Source of the DNA: a bacterium
GTDB taxonomy: Bacteria; Pseudomonadota; Alphaproteobacteria; Rhodobacterales; Rhodobacteraceae
Reading direction: 5' to 3'
NCBI GenBank assembly: GCA_016124195.1
Contig: WGOE01000004.1
Coordinates: forward strand, 124,001 to 188,000
Length of the DNA: 64,000 bases
Part shown: piece after piece, positions 18,137 to 27,168 of the stretch
How the letters are laid out: every line of letters starts with the position of its first letter
Position numbering within the stretch: the first letter of the stretch is position 1
Position numbers and translations under genes: made by a program
The notes under the pieces: generated by a model
What the model was told of the DNA's origin: nothing
Database searches by the model: none
What the model saw: the letters and a program-made list of their open reading frames with translations, nothing else

Positions 18137-18226
18137 GGAAGTGTGGCCGAGTGGTTTAAGGCTCTAGTCTTGAAAACTAGCGTAGGGGGAACCCTACCGT
18201 GGGTTCGAATCCCACCGCTTCCGCCA
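18137..18226 (+). tRNA. tRNA-Ser(TGA)
   Basis: Acceptor GGAAGTG (18137-18143) pairs with CGCTTCC, and CCA is encoded at 18224-18226. The anticodon stem CTAGT/ACTAG encloses CTTGAAA with anticodon TGA at 18171-18173. A long variable arm (GTAGGGGGAACCCTAC) identifies a class II Ser tRNA. Its 3' end borders the accessory island, so it is the likely integration target. Confidence 0.96.
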
Positions 18227-18370
18227 TTTGCCCCTGGAAAGATGATTTATAAACCATTGATTTTCGGCGCAAATTCGGAATAACGCTTAGATATCTGCGC
18301 TACCACCGAGAATTTCGCTAATCAATCTGCTACACAGATCGCAGGATCTCCCCTGACGAGCCGGCACCCG

Positions 18371-18621
18371 ATGTCGACGATGAGCCGCGGCAAGAAGCAG
18401 ACCATCTCGCTCAAGAGGCGGGTGCCGGCGCGCTAAAAGTCGGTGGAGCCGCGCGAGACGATCTGGGTTTCACTCCATACGGACTCGCCCGAGGAAGCGC
18501 GCGTTCGGGCTGACCAGGTCTGGCGTGGATACCTCGACGCCTGGGAGGCGATGCTGGCCGGCGAAAGCGCGGTGGCCGAGGAACGGCTGGCGGCTGCGAT
18601 GGAACTGGCCCTTGCCCGCGG
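18371..18621 (+). pseudogene. tyrosine-recombinase (phage integrase) N-terminal remnant
   Basis: From ATG 18371 the frame reads SLKRRVPAR, then TAA at 18434-18436, then KSVEPRETIWVSLHTDSPEE and a helical stretch ending ELALARGF. This matches the N-terminal arm of DUF6538-type integrases (KRRVPxRYxxVEPR, SLxTDS); the TAA stands where RYK would be expected. No core-binding or catalytic domain remains: the frame runs into IS21 sequence at about 18622. It lies 145 nt from the 3' end of tRNA-Ser, the classic place for an island integrase. Confidence 0.7.
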
Positions 18622-18786
18622 CTTTACGAGCGCACCAGCGTCATCATCACCACGAAGCTCAGCTTCAGCGAATGGGCCACCGTCTTCGGTGATGCCAAGA
18701 AGACCACCGCGCTCCTCGACCGCCTCACCCACCGCTGCCACATCCTTGAGACCGGAAACGACAGCTTCCGCTTCAAGGCCAGCTAA
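18622..18786 (+). pseudogene. 3' end of an IS21-family istB gene
   Basis: The last 54 codons of an IstB-type ATPase are preserved in frame: [18 protein letters not shown], then [20 protein letters not shown], then [14 protein letters not shown] and TAA. This is the usual IstB C-terminus. Everything upstream (Walker motifs, istA) is missing, replaced by the integrase fragment. Confidence 0.8.
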
Positions 18787-18913
18787 GCCGCCGCAACCCG
18801 CAAAAAGAGGAAGGTCGCTCATGCCTTGACCCCAGCCTGACCCCAAGACCATAACCTTCAAGTGAGTCAGTTCTCGATGAAAAACCCGGGTCAGTTTTGC
18901 GTGGAAATCAACA
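18787..18913 (+). mobile_element. terminal end of the IS21-family element
   Basis: Downstream of istB two imperfect direct repeats occur, GTCAGTTCTCGATGAAAA and GTCAGTTTTGCGTGGAAAT, and the segment ends with CAACA at 18913. Repeated transposase-binding sites and a terminal CA are characteristic of IS21 ends. The element ends exactly where an IS5-type transposase frame begins, so it appears to have inserted into that gene. Confidence 0.6.
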
Positions 18914-19077
18914 CCATAGTCATTCGGAGCATCGCACCACCTCAACCCATTGCGATTGATAAAGATTATGCCGCTCAACACCCGTCGGTCATCGACGCGT
19001 GGCTTGCGATGGCTCTTGGGGAAGAAGGGCTGCAGCCGCGCCATCTGCGCTTCGCTCAGCCAGAAAAGGTTGATCAT
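18914..19077 (-). pseudogene. N-terminal fragment of an IS5-family transposase
   Basis: Fifty-five residues from ATG 19077 read MINLFWLSEAQMARLQPFFP, then KSHRKPRVDDRRVLSGIIFI and NRNGLRWCDAPNDYG. This is the typical DUF4096/IS5 transposase N-terminus, in which RWxDxPxxYGP precedes the catalytic domain. The frame is broken immediately after DYG by the IS21 end. Confidence 0.8.
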
Positions 19078-19419
19078 CGGTCAATCGCCTTGCGGTGCCT
19101 GAATCACGCCGCGAACAGATGATCAATGGGTCCTGATACTGACGACCCCCACGTTCAACCCACTCTCATTGACATATTGCCCGCGCGGCAATATCGATTA
19201 GCCGTCGAGAATGGCGGACCGGCGTGGTGAGCCCCGGTCATCCCAGCGCGAAAGCGTCGGGACACAATCCAGCCCTCAGGGTGTGGACCACGGCGAGGGC
19301 GGACGTGTGCCGTTTTCTCGTGTGGTTGGTCAGAACGGAACTTCGACGTTTCTGCTGAAAGCGCGATAAGAAGCCACGTCCTTTGCCGTGCCTGCGGCAT
19401 GATGTTGAAAGGACTCGCT

Positions 19420-20973
19420 ATGGAGCGCACATCTGTTCTTGTTCTCGGCGGCAGCCTGGTTGGACTGTCGGCTTCCCTTTTTCTTTCCTGGCGGGGTGTC
19501 CCGCATATCCTCGTCGACAAGCATCATGGGAGCTCCGCGCATCCTAGGGCCATAGGCTTCACGGAGACCACGCTGGAGCATTTCCGGACTGTCGGAATTG
19601 CCGACCGCATCCCGCAGGTGACAGCGGATCAGCGGCTGCGTCGCGTCAAGGTCACGAGCCTTGCTGGAGAGTGGCACGAGGAAACACAGTGGACGCCCGG
19701 AAAACCGCAAGAGAACACGGGGGAATTTTCTCCCTGTACGGGGTCTGCGATCTCGCAAGACAAGCTTGAACCGATCCTGCGCAACGCGGCCCTGGAGCTT
19801 GGCGCCGATATGCGGCTTGGCGTCGAATTGGTATCCTTCGAGCAGACCGGAGACGCCGTCATCGCGCATCTGCGCCCCCGCGACGGCTCGCCTGAATACA
19901 AGGTGTCTGCCGACTACATGATCGCGGCGGACGGCGCCGAGAGCGAGACGCGCAAGGCCCTCGGCATCACCCGTAGCGGTGTTGGCCATTTGCGCACCTT
20001 GCGGAGCGTCCTGTTCCGCTGCCGGGAGGCAGACGGTTATCTGGGACGAGGATATCAGCAATTCGAGATCGTCCAGCCCGACTTTTCGGGGTTCCTCACG
20101 ACCTATGGTGACGGTCGTTGGGTGCTCATGTTCGATGACGACAGGGATCGGCGCGAGGATGAGCTTTGCGCCTCGATCGAACGTGCCCTCGGCCGCAAGA
20201 TGCCGTTCGAGATCATAACCACCGGTCGCTGGGATCTGGCCGGGCAGATTGCCGATCGATATGCAAGTGGCCGCGTCTTCCTTGCCGGCGACGCCGCCCA
20301 CCAGTTGCCCCCGACTCGCGGAGGGTTCGGTGCCAATACCGGCATCGACGACGTATGGAACCTGGCCTGGAAGCTCGACCGGGTGATCAAGGGCACCTCC
20401 TCTCCGGCGTTGCTTGACACCTACGAGGCAGAGCGGCGCCCGATCGGGTGGCTGCGGCACCAGCAGACCTTCTCGCGACCCGATTATTCGCGGTCGGTGG
20501 GAAAGGATTTCGTGGCCGATCCGCTGTTTTCGAACGAGGCGATGGAGTTTGGCCAGATGGTCCGCTCGCCTGCGATCATGGGCGCGGGTTCGACTTTGCC
20601 GGCAGCCGCCTCTCCTGTCGAATGGGCCGGGCAGCCTGGCACCCGCGCGCCGCATGTGTTGATCGAACGGGATGGCGGTCCGGGCACGACGCTCGATCTC
20701 TTCGGCCGCGGATATGTGCTTCTTGCCGCTGCGGGCGCCTGGCGCACGGCAGCTGATGGCCTTTCGCTCGATGTCGTCGTGATCGGCGACGTGGTCGTCT
20801 CTGTCGAGCGGCATTCCCTGAATGATCGGTTCGGCATCGGTGATATCGGTGCTACCCTTGTTCGTCCCGATGGCGTCGTCGCCTGGCGAACGACCGATGC
20901 CGCAAGCACAGCTGCACTTCGTACAGCCTTTGAGCGGGTCGCTTTCACCATCAATGCGGGAGGCGACAAATGA
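19420..20973 (+). CDS. FAD-dependent aromatic-ring monooxygenase (PheA/TfdB family)
   Basis: A protein of about 517 residues that would hydroxylate or epoxidise an aromatic or polyketide-like substrate with NAD(P)H and O2. Visible features: N-terminal FAD Rossmann motif VLVLGGSLVGLSASLFL, the DG motif (YMIAADGAESETRKALGI, about residue 170), the second FAD motif GRVFLAGDAAHQLPPTRGFG-like with GANTGIDDVWNLAWKL, and a C-terminal thioredoxin-like domain from about 400. ATG 19420 follows GAAAGGA; a start seven codons upstream has no better RBS. It overlaps the next ORF by four bases. Regiospecificity and substrate unknown. Confidence 0.88.
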   Translation: MERTSVLVLGGSLVGLSASLFLSWRGVPHILVDKHHGSSAHPRAIGFTETTLEHFRTVGIADRIPQVTADQRLRRVKVTSLAGEWHEETQWTPGKPQENTGEFSPCTGSAISQDKLEPILRNAALELGADMRLGVELVSFEQTGDAVIAHLRPRDGSPEYKVSADYMIAADGAESETRKALGITRSGVGHLRTLRSVLFRCREADGYLGRGYQQFEIVQPDFSGFLTTYGDGRWVLMFDDDRDRREDELCASIERALGRKMPFEIITTGRWDLAGQIADRYASGRVFLAGDAAHQLPPTRGGFGANTGIDDVWNLAWKLDRVIKGTSSPALLDTYEAERRPIGWLRHQQTFSRPDYSRSVGKDFVADPLFSNEAMEFGQMVRSPAIMGAGSTLPAAASPVEWAGQPGTRAPHVLIERDGGPGTTLDLFGRGYVLLAAAGAWRTAADGLSLDVVVIGDVVVSVERHSLNDRFGIGDIGATLVRPDGVVAWRTTDAASTAALRTAFERVAFTINAGGDK

Positions 20974-21191
20974 CGGACGATCAAATCAACCAGATCGAAG
21001 GCCGGCTCCGCAAGTTGGAAGACCGCTCGGCTATCGCCGAGTTGACCGCCAGATACGCCCTTGCCGTCGATCAGGCATGGCCCGCAAAGACCGTGAACCT
21101 CGCGGCGCTGTCTGAAAATCTTCACTTCGGACGCAGGTTGGGAAAGCCGTGCGAAGGGAGTTCGCGCCCAGAGTTTGCCGGCCATCCTTGA
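20970..21191 (+). pseudogene. truncated SnoaL/NTF2-like protein, N-terminal part
   Basis: Begins with an ATGA overlap with the monooxygenase stop and reads MTDDQINQIEGRLRKLEDRS, then AIAELTARYALAVDQ, the usual first helices of a SnoaL-like polyketide-cyclase/NTF2-fold protein. After about residue 36 the sequence (AWPAKTVNLAALSENLHFGR) no longer fits and it stops at 73 residues, half the family length. C-terminal-like pieces of the same fold occur at 21726-22130. Confidence 0.6.
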
Positions 21192-21725
21192 GGGTGCAGA
21201 AAAAGGCACCCGCGCAACCAACTTTGCCATGCACAGCCATAGCGCCGACGATGGGGGTCGACGCCCCCTGGCGGGATTGATGTGCCATGGTGCCGGGTGT
21301 TGAAGCATCTGCGCGCGAGGAGAAGTTCGAGGACGCGGCCCGGACTCTCCGGTTCCATTTCGATCTGGATCGTCTGATCTGCCGCGATCTCCAACTGGCG
21401 ACCGACAACCGCCCTTTCGGGTCATCAAGGCTTGCACCGGCTGACTGTACCGCGCTGACGCGGGTTGCACCCCGGACATACACAACATTTCACAGAGTCT
21501 CGCTGGCGCGATCCTCACATTTGTCCCAAGTGTCCGGTGTCTGGCGCACCTTCGCCGTGCGCTGACATCATCTGGATCGGTCGTCCGGCAACGGAACGCT
21601 GATCTGCGCCCGGTGAGCGATGGTTCGCCCTTGCGAGTTCAGGAAGGAAATGGCCCTGGTGTCCCCAGAACGAGACATGAAGACTGTGATCGCCCGCCGC
21701 GCGGGGGCAGCGGAACGCAGCGGCG
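21192..21725. other. non-coding or decayed stretch inside the broken SnoaL-like gene
   Basis: About 530 nt with short overlapping frames on both strands and no recognisable domain. If the flanking SnoaL pieces were once one gene, this is either inserted DNA or scrambled sequence. I could not assign it to an insertion sequence. Confidence 0.4.
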
Positions 21726-22130
21726 ATGGCCGCTTCGTTTGGCCCCGACGGGCAGGACGTGGTCCAGACACCGCACCGGTCTGCCGGACGCGGCGTCAGG
21801 TTCCCTCGTCATGGGAAACCTGTGCGGAGGCGCCATCGCGCCTGCGGTTCTGCAAATGATGCCGGCGCGTTCCGCATTCGGCAGCAGTCGCCAGGTGAAG
21901 TCCGACGCGGTCATTGCGATCGACGGCGACCGGGTTGCGATCGACAGTCGGTTCCTGAGGGTCGCAGCTCTTGGGGCACGACGCCCCAGATCAGGTTGGC
22001 CCGCAGGCATTTTGGCGCGCAGGGAATCATCGTGCCGCGTGACGCGCCCGAGTATCGGACGCCTCCGCCCAGAGGCAACGGGGCATGGCGGATTGGCCAG
22101 CATGAGATACCGCATGATCTCTCTTTCGTC
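21726..22130 (+). pseudogene. frameshifted C-terminal remnant of a SnoaL/NTF2-like protein
   Basis: Pieces in two frames fit the fold: AAAMAASFGPDGQDVV near 21720-21765, QMMPARSAFGSSRQVKSDAV followed by IAIDGDRVAIDSRFLRV near 21855-21965, and GAWRIGQHEIPHDL near 22080-22125. The central strand with IDGD and the terminal WRI are typical SnoaL landmarks. Frame changes between the pieces mark it as a pseudogene. Judged by eye only. Confidence 0.45.
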
Positions 22131-22196
22131 GGTCCCAAGGGTCGATGCCTTACGCTCCATCCGGACGAGGCTTGTATCAAGGAAAGGAATTCTCCA

Positions 22197-23021
22197 ATGA
22201 AGGTCTGGTTCATCACCGGCGCATCGCGCGGGTTTGGCGCCCTCGTGGCCCGCCGTGCGCTCGAAAGGGGCGACGCCGTCGTGGCCACGTCGCGCGATCC
22301 TCAAGCCACCGTCGCGGCGGTTGGCGCGCATCCAAACCTGCTGGCCGTGGCTCTTGATGTCACGAGGCAGGACATGGCCGCCACGGCGGTGCAGGCGGCA
22401 ATCGATCGCTTTGGAACCATCGACATCCTGCTGAACAACGCCGGCTTCGGCCTGATGGGCGCGGTCGAGGAGGCCAGCGCGGACGAGGTCGAGGCGGTGT
22501 TCCGGACCAATGTCTTCGGCCTTCTGGCCGTGACGCGCGCTGTCCTGCCCCAGATGCGCAAGGCGCGATCAGGGCGGATCCTCAACATATCGTCCATCGG
22601 CGGCTATCGCGGCGCGGCCGGTTTCGGTGTCTATAGTGCGACCAAGTTTGCCGTCGAGGCGCTGTCCGAGGCGCTGCGCGCCGAACTGGCGCCCCTCGGC
22701 ATCCATGTCACCGCGATTGAGCCCGGCTATTTCCGTACCGATTTCATGGATGCGTCCTCGCTCAAGGTCAGCCGGGCCGCGATTCCCGACTACGACGGAA
22801 CGGCCGGCAAGGTGCGGATGAACGCCGGCCGGATCAACGGCGCGCAGCCGGGTGATCCGGCCAAGCTGGCTCAGGTGCTGGTCGATTTCGCCGATGTGCC
22901 AGACCCGCCGGTACGCCTGCCGCTCGGGGCCGACACGATTGCGGCCATCGAGGCAAAGCACGCCTCGGATGCCGCTATCCTGCAGCAATGGCGCGCTGTC
23001 GCGCTGTCTACCGGCTTCTGA
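22197..23021 (+). CDS. short-chain dehydrogenase/reductase
   Basis: A 274-residue classical SDR. NAD(P) motif TGASRGFG (T-G-x3-G-x-G), NNAG at LLNNAGFGLMGAVEE, catalytic Ser (NISSIGG), Tyr and Lys (YSATKFAVE). Arg after the glycine motif region (SRDPQA) suggests NADP(H). It resembles the oxidoreductases of the DhrS/YjgI-like SDR group. ATG 22197 has GGAAAGGAA upstream; the frame is open further 5' but that sequence is SnoaL debris. The substrate is unknown. Confidence 0.88.
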   Translation: MKVWFITGASRGFGALVARRALERGDAVVATSRDPQATVAAVGAHPNLLAVALDVTRQDMAATAVQAAIDRFGTIDILLNNAGFGLMGAVEEASADEVEAVFRTNVFGLLAVTRAVLPQMRKARSGRILNISSIGGYRGAAGFGVYSATKFAVEALSEALRAELAPLGIHVTAIEPGYFRTDFMDASSLKVSRAAIPDYDGTAGKVRMNAGRINGAQPGDPAKLAQVLVDFADVPDPPVRLPLGADTIAAIEAKHASDAAILQQWRAVALSTGF

Positions 23022-23040
23022 CACGTCGGGTCCGTCGCGG

Positions 23041-23073
23041 GCCTGTCGTGGGCCTGTCGCGGGCCTGTCGCGG
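23041..23073. repeat. 11-bp tandem repeat, three copies
   Basis: GCCTGTCGTGG is followed by two copies of GCCTGTCGCGG (one base differs), immediately after the SDR stop. It probably reflects replication slippage; no function is visible. Confidence 0.7.
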
Positions 23074-23429
23074 GCGGGAACCGGCAGATCGCCCAGTTTG
23101 TCCGAATACATCTGCCAATTGGCGTTTCAGACGGGAGGCGGCCCAAAAGTGAAGAACCATATCCCGTCAATCTGGCCAGGATGAAACCTGGACCTCCGCG
23201 GGTTGCCGCATGAGCCTGGTGCGCTGTGAAACTCGGGGTGACCGACAAGGCAAATTATGGGATAGTTTTCACGAATATTCGATCACAAGTTGCGCGCAAG
23301 GGGATCTCATGACGACCAATCGCCACTCTGTCCCTGATGGATCGGCACATCTTCTGCCGCCCCGTGATTGCGGTCCGCGACGGGCGGGGGCGCGTCCCCC
23401 GGCTCGCGGGCTTCAGGACAGGATGGCCG

Positions 23430-26273
23430 ATGTCGGTCCAGCGGGCGGGCGCCTTCATCGTGCATGAGCAAACGGCCACGGGCCCTGCCTATGTGTTCGG
23501 CGCTTTCCGGCTCATGCCGGTCGAGCGGCGACTTGAGCGCGACGGCGAGCCTGTCACCCTGGGCAGCCGGGCACTCGACATCCTCATTGCGCTTGCGGAA
23601 AAGCCCGGTGAAGTCCTCAGCAAGAATGAACTCCTCAGAAAAGCCTGGCCGGACCTGACCGTGGACGAGAGCAATCTGCGGTTCCACATCGCCGGATTGC
23701 GCAAGGCTCTGGGCGATGGAACGGGCGAACAAAGGTACATCGTCAATATTCCCGGACGCGGATACTGCCTTGCCGCTGTAACGCAGAGCCATGCCGCGGA
23801 CCCCGCCCCGAAGGTGCAAGACCAGCGCCAGCCGACGGGCCTGCCCCCCCTCCTTGATCGCATGGTCGGACGAGACGATGCCGTCCGCGATATCGTGCAG
23901 GCCTTGGGGAGGCACCGCTTCGTGACGATCCTGGGCGCGGGCGGGATGGGCAAGACCACCATCGCCGTGGCGGTCACCTACCAGCTTCTGGACGAATATC
24001 AGAACGATATCCGCTTCATCGACCTCGGTGTCCTGACCGATCCCTCACACGTCGCCACCACGCTGGCCACTGCTCTGGGCATCGCGTCGCAGTCGAAAGA
24101 CCCGACGCCTGAAATCATCGATTATCTGCGCGACCGCCGGAAGCTCATCGTCTTCGACAGTTGTGAGCATGTCGTGGAACCGGTCGCCGTGCTGGTCGAG
24201 CAGATCTATCTGCAGGCTCCGCAAATCCGGATGCTGACAACCAGCCGGGAAAGACTTCGGGTCGAGGGCGAACAGACCATCCCGCTGCCCGAACTTGCGC
24301 ATCCCGGTTCGGACGAAGTCCTCACGCTGGACGAGGCCATGCAGTTTCCGGCGGTCCGCATGCTCGCCGAACGCGCGCGCGCGGCCGGGCATGCCGCGCC
24401 GCCGCGCGAAGAGGATGCCAAGGTCATGGCTGATATCTGCCGGACCCTGGACGGCGTTCCGCTCGCGATCGAACTGGCCGCCAGCCGTGTTGCGGAATAT
24501 GGCTGGGCCGGCACGGCACGGCTTCTGGAAGGGCGGCTGCCGCTGATCTGGAACGGCCGCCGCACCGCGCCGGCGCGCCACAAGACCCTGCAGGCGGCCA
24601 TCGAATGGAGCTATGATCTTCTTGCGTGGACCGAGCAGAAGGTCTTCGAACAACTTTCCATATTTGCCGGGCCGTTCGATCTGGAGGATGCCGCCTGCGT
24701 TGCGACCGAAGGCGGGTTGAGTGCGACGGGAATTGCCGGCGCGGTGCAGTCGCTTGTCGAAAAATCTCTGGTCGCGGTCAGCGGTGGCGACCGGGTCAGG
24801 TATCGCCTGCTCGATACGACGCGCACCTTTGCGCGCGAAAAGCTTGATGAAAGCGGGGCCCGGCTGGCCGTCGCCGGGCGTCATGCCGCCCATGTCCTGG
24901 CCCGACTAGAAGCATCCTACACGCTCGCTTCGACTGATTTCTCCCGTGTTCGTGCGAGATCGGCTCTGGGTGACATCTACGCGGCCTTGCATTGGAGCTT
25001 CACGGAACACCCCGACCCGCAGCTCGCCACGCGGCTGGCTGCCGCTGCAACAAGGCCGTTCATCGAGCTGTCTCTCTTGAACGAGTGCCGGCGTTGGACC
25101 GAGGCGGCCCTCGGGCTTGGATCGGCTGACAGCGAAACCGTCATGAGGCTCAACGCGGGCCTCGGCTATGCCGTGATGTTCACGGAAGGAAATGGCAACG
25201 AGGCCGGCGCGGCACTTGAGCGGGCGCTTGCCCTTGCCGATGATCTGGGCGATGTCGAGAGCCGGTTCCATCTGATGGTCACTTTGCTCAGGTTTCGGCG
25301 GGGCAGGGGTGAATATTCGCTGCTGATGCCGATGTCGCGGCGACTGGAAGCCCTCGCGGCCAGCATAGGCGACCCCGTGGCGATCTGCTGCGCACATTAC
25401 CAGGTCGGGACCGCGCTGCATCTGCTGGGACAACAACCTGCCGCGCGCGCACAGCTCGAAGCCGAAATCCAGCTCAGCGCCTTTGAGGATGTCCCTCCGC
25501 ATCACTACGCCTACAGCAGCCACCCTTTCATTCCGATGTCGCGTTGCCTGTGGCTGCTGGGATATCCCGACCAGGCTTTGGACATGGCGCGCCACATCGC
25601 GGGGGAGGGCGCGGGCACCGATGCGGTAAGCTATTGCGTCGGACTGATGTGGGTGACGACGGTCTTCGAAGCGACGGGCGAATGGGACACCGTCGGCAAG
25701 CTGGCCGAACGGCTGGTCGCCTATGCCAGAAGCCATTCGATGCGTCCCTACCAGGCGGTAGGGCTTGGCCTTCAGGGCCGGCGCCTGCTTGAAGCCGGCC
25801 AGGCCAAGGCCGCCGCAGCCCTGCTGCGCAATGCGATTGGCCAGGCGCGCCAGCATGGCATGATCATGCCGGGTTTCGAAGGCTCCCTGGCGCTTGCGCT
25901 TGTCGGCGCAGGGGAAGTCGACAGCGCGCGCGCGGTCGTGGACGCGGCCATCGCCCGGATACGGGCTGACGGTGAAAGCCACGAGCTTCCTGAACTGCTG
26001 CGGATCCGGGGCGAAGTGCAGGTTCGTCAGGGCGCGCATGCCGACGCGGTTGCGACATTTGACGAGGGCATGGCGCTGGCCGCCAGCCAGAGCGCCCTTT
26101 CCTGGCAGCTCCGCCTCGCGATGAGCCGATACCGCGCCTGTTCTGACGGCGACGAGCGATCCTTGTCCAGGTCCATGTTGGCGGATGTCTATCGGCAGTT
26201 TTCGGAGGGTTTCGATACGGCCGACCTCGTTGCCGCGAGGCTGCTGCTCGACCTGTCGCCGGACAGGCCCTAG
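23430..26273 (+). CDS. winged-helix/NB-ARC/TPR transcriptional regulator
   Basis: A large regulator of about 947 residues. Residues about 15-115: OmpR/CadC-type winged helix (AYVFGAFRLMPVERRL, LGSRALDILIALAEKPGEVL, RYIVNIPGRGYCL). Residues about 140-420: STAND/NB-ARC ATPase with MVGRDDAV, Walker A GAGGMGKTT, Walker-B-like LIVFDSCEHV and TTSRERL. The rest is alpha-helical, TPR-like. Such proteins hold ATPase and DNA-binding modules in an inducible switch. The N-terminus is uncertain: ATG 23430 is chosen; ATG 23337 is in frame without a good RBS; and ATG 23309 has a strong RBS (AAGGGGATCTC) but lies in another frame, hinting at a frameshift. It probably controls island enzymes on either side. 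Confidence 0.82.
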   Translation: MSVQRAGAFIVHEQTATGPAYVFGAFRLMPVERRLERDGEPVTLGSRALDILIALAEKPGEVLSKNELLRKAWPDLTVDESNLRFHIAGLRKALGDGTGEQRYIVNIPGRGYCLAAVTQSHAADPAPKVQDQRQPTGLPPLLDRMVGRDDAVRDIVQALGRHRFVTILGAGGMGKTTIAVAVTYQLLDEYQNDIRFIDLGVLTDPSHVATTLATALGIASQSKDPTPEIIDYLRDRRKLIVFDSCEHVVEPVAVLVEQIYLQAPQIRMLTTSRERLRVEGEQTIPLPELAHPGSDEVLTLDEAMQFPAVRMLAERARAAGHAAPPREEDAKVMADICRTLDGVPLAIELAASRVAEYGWAGTARLLEGRLPLIWNGRRTAPARHKTLQAAIEWSYDLLAWTEQKVFEQLSIFAGPFDLEDAACVATEGGLSATGIAGAVQSLVEKSLVAVSGGDRVRYRLLDTTRTFAREKLDESGARLAVAGRHAAHVLARLEASYTLASTDFSRVRARSALGDIYAALHWSFTEHPDPQLATRLAAAATRPFIELSLLNECRRWTEAALGLGSADSETVMRLNAGLGYAVMFTEGNGNEAGAALERALALADDLGDVESRFHLMVTLLRFRRGRGEYSLLMPMSRRLEALAASIGDPVAICCAHYQVGTALHLLGQQPAARAQLEAEIQLSAFEDVPPHHYAYSSHPFIPMSRCLWLLGYPDQALDMARHIAGEGAGTDAVSYCVGLMWVTTVFEATGEWDTVGKLAERLVAYARSHSMRPYQAVGLGLQGRRLLEAGQAKAAAALLRNAIGQARQHGMIMPGFEGSLALALVGAGEVDSARAVVDAAIARIRADGESHELPELLRIRGEVQVRQGAHADAVATFDEGMALAASQSALSWQLRLAMSRYRACSDGDERSLSRSMLADVYRQFSEGFDTADLVAARLLLDLSPDRP

Positions 26274-26369
26274 GTGTTGTCTGCAATATACGACAGCTCA
26301 CAACAGCTTTCTCGCGATCACAGCCGCCGTGCGGGATGATCTGGCACGTCCAATCATTCCGAGGATCAA

Positions 26370-26837
26370 ATGGTCAATCGCCCGCCACTGCCGCCCTTCA
26401 CCCGCGAAACCGCCATCGAGAAGGTGTGGGCGGCAGAGAATGCGTGGAACAGCCGTTGCGCGGCCTCCGTGGCCCTCGCCTACACGCTCGACAGCCGCTG
26501 GCGGAACAGATCGGAGTTCTTCACGGGCCGCGAGGCAATCGAGGCATTCCTCAGGCGGAAATGGGAACAGGAACTGGACTACCGCCTGATCAAGGAGCTG
26601 TGGGCCTTCACCGACAATCGCATCGCGGTTCGCTTCGTCTATGAATGCAGTGACGAGGCCGGCCGGTGGCGGCGCTGCCACGGCAACGAGAACTGGCAGT
26701 TTGCGCCTGACGGGCTGATGTCCGAGCGCCATGCCAGCATCAATGATGTCCCGATTTCCGAGACAGAGCGGCTGTTCTTCTGGCCCCTCGGGATGCGCCC
26801 GCTCGACCATCCGGGATTGACGGAATTTGGCCTTTAG
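26370..26837 (+). CDS. NTF2-fold protein (DUF1348 type)
   Basis: A 155-residue single-domain protein: [59 protein letters not shown], then CHGNENWQF and HASINDVPI. These match the DUF1348 group of the nuclear-transport-factor-2 superfamily, whose members are small cofactor-free enzymes or binding proteins of unknown role. It begins 97 nt after the regulator stop and may be its target. Confidence 0.8.
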   Translation: MVNRPPLPPFTRETAIEKVWAAENAWNSRCAASVALAYTLDSRWRNRSEFFTGREAIEAFLRRKWEQELDYRLIKELWAFTDNRIAVRFVYECSDEAGRWRRCHGNENWQFAPDGLMSERHASINDVPISETERLFFWPLGMRPLDHPGLTEFGL

Positions 26838-26863
26838 GTGCGAAGGCTGACGACCTCGGCCCG

Positions 26864-26899
26864 GAGCTTGACGTTGAGCTTGGCGTTGAGCTTGACGTT
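26864..26899. repeat. 12-bp tandem repeat, three copies
   Basis: GAGCTTGACGTT, GAGCTTGGCGTT and GAGCTTGACGTT follow one another exactly, just after the DUF1348-type gene. Read on the minus strand it would encode a KLN-V repeat within an ORF that I do not consider a gene. Confidence 0.7.
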
Positions 26900-27168
26900 C
26901 GGTTTCACCGGGTTTGCCATGAGCCTGGTCATGGCGGCCTGACACGGCGTTGACGGCCCGGTCGCCCCATCCGTCCTGATTGCGTTCTCGAAATTGCCGG
27001 CGGCGCAGATCCTGCGCATGGCCTGGCTGTTCTTGCCCGCCTGCCTGCCACACACCGCAGAGACCCGCGCTCTCCCGCTACGCCGCATGCGCAATGACCT
27101 CATGACCAAAGAAACGCATGGCCCCGGACATTGCACAATCAATTTCCCCAGGAACAAGGAGACCTGAG

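Noticed and set aside
26834-27157. A 107-codon minus frame ending in KLNVKL repeats
   Set aside because: The repeat is a 12-bp DNA tandem repeat; the rest matches no domain, and the frame overlaps the RBS region of the SDR gene.
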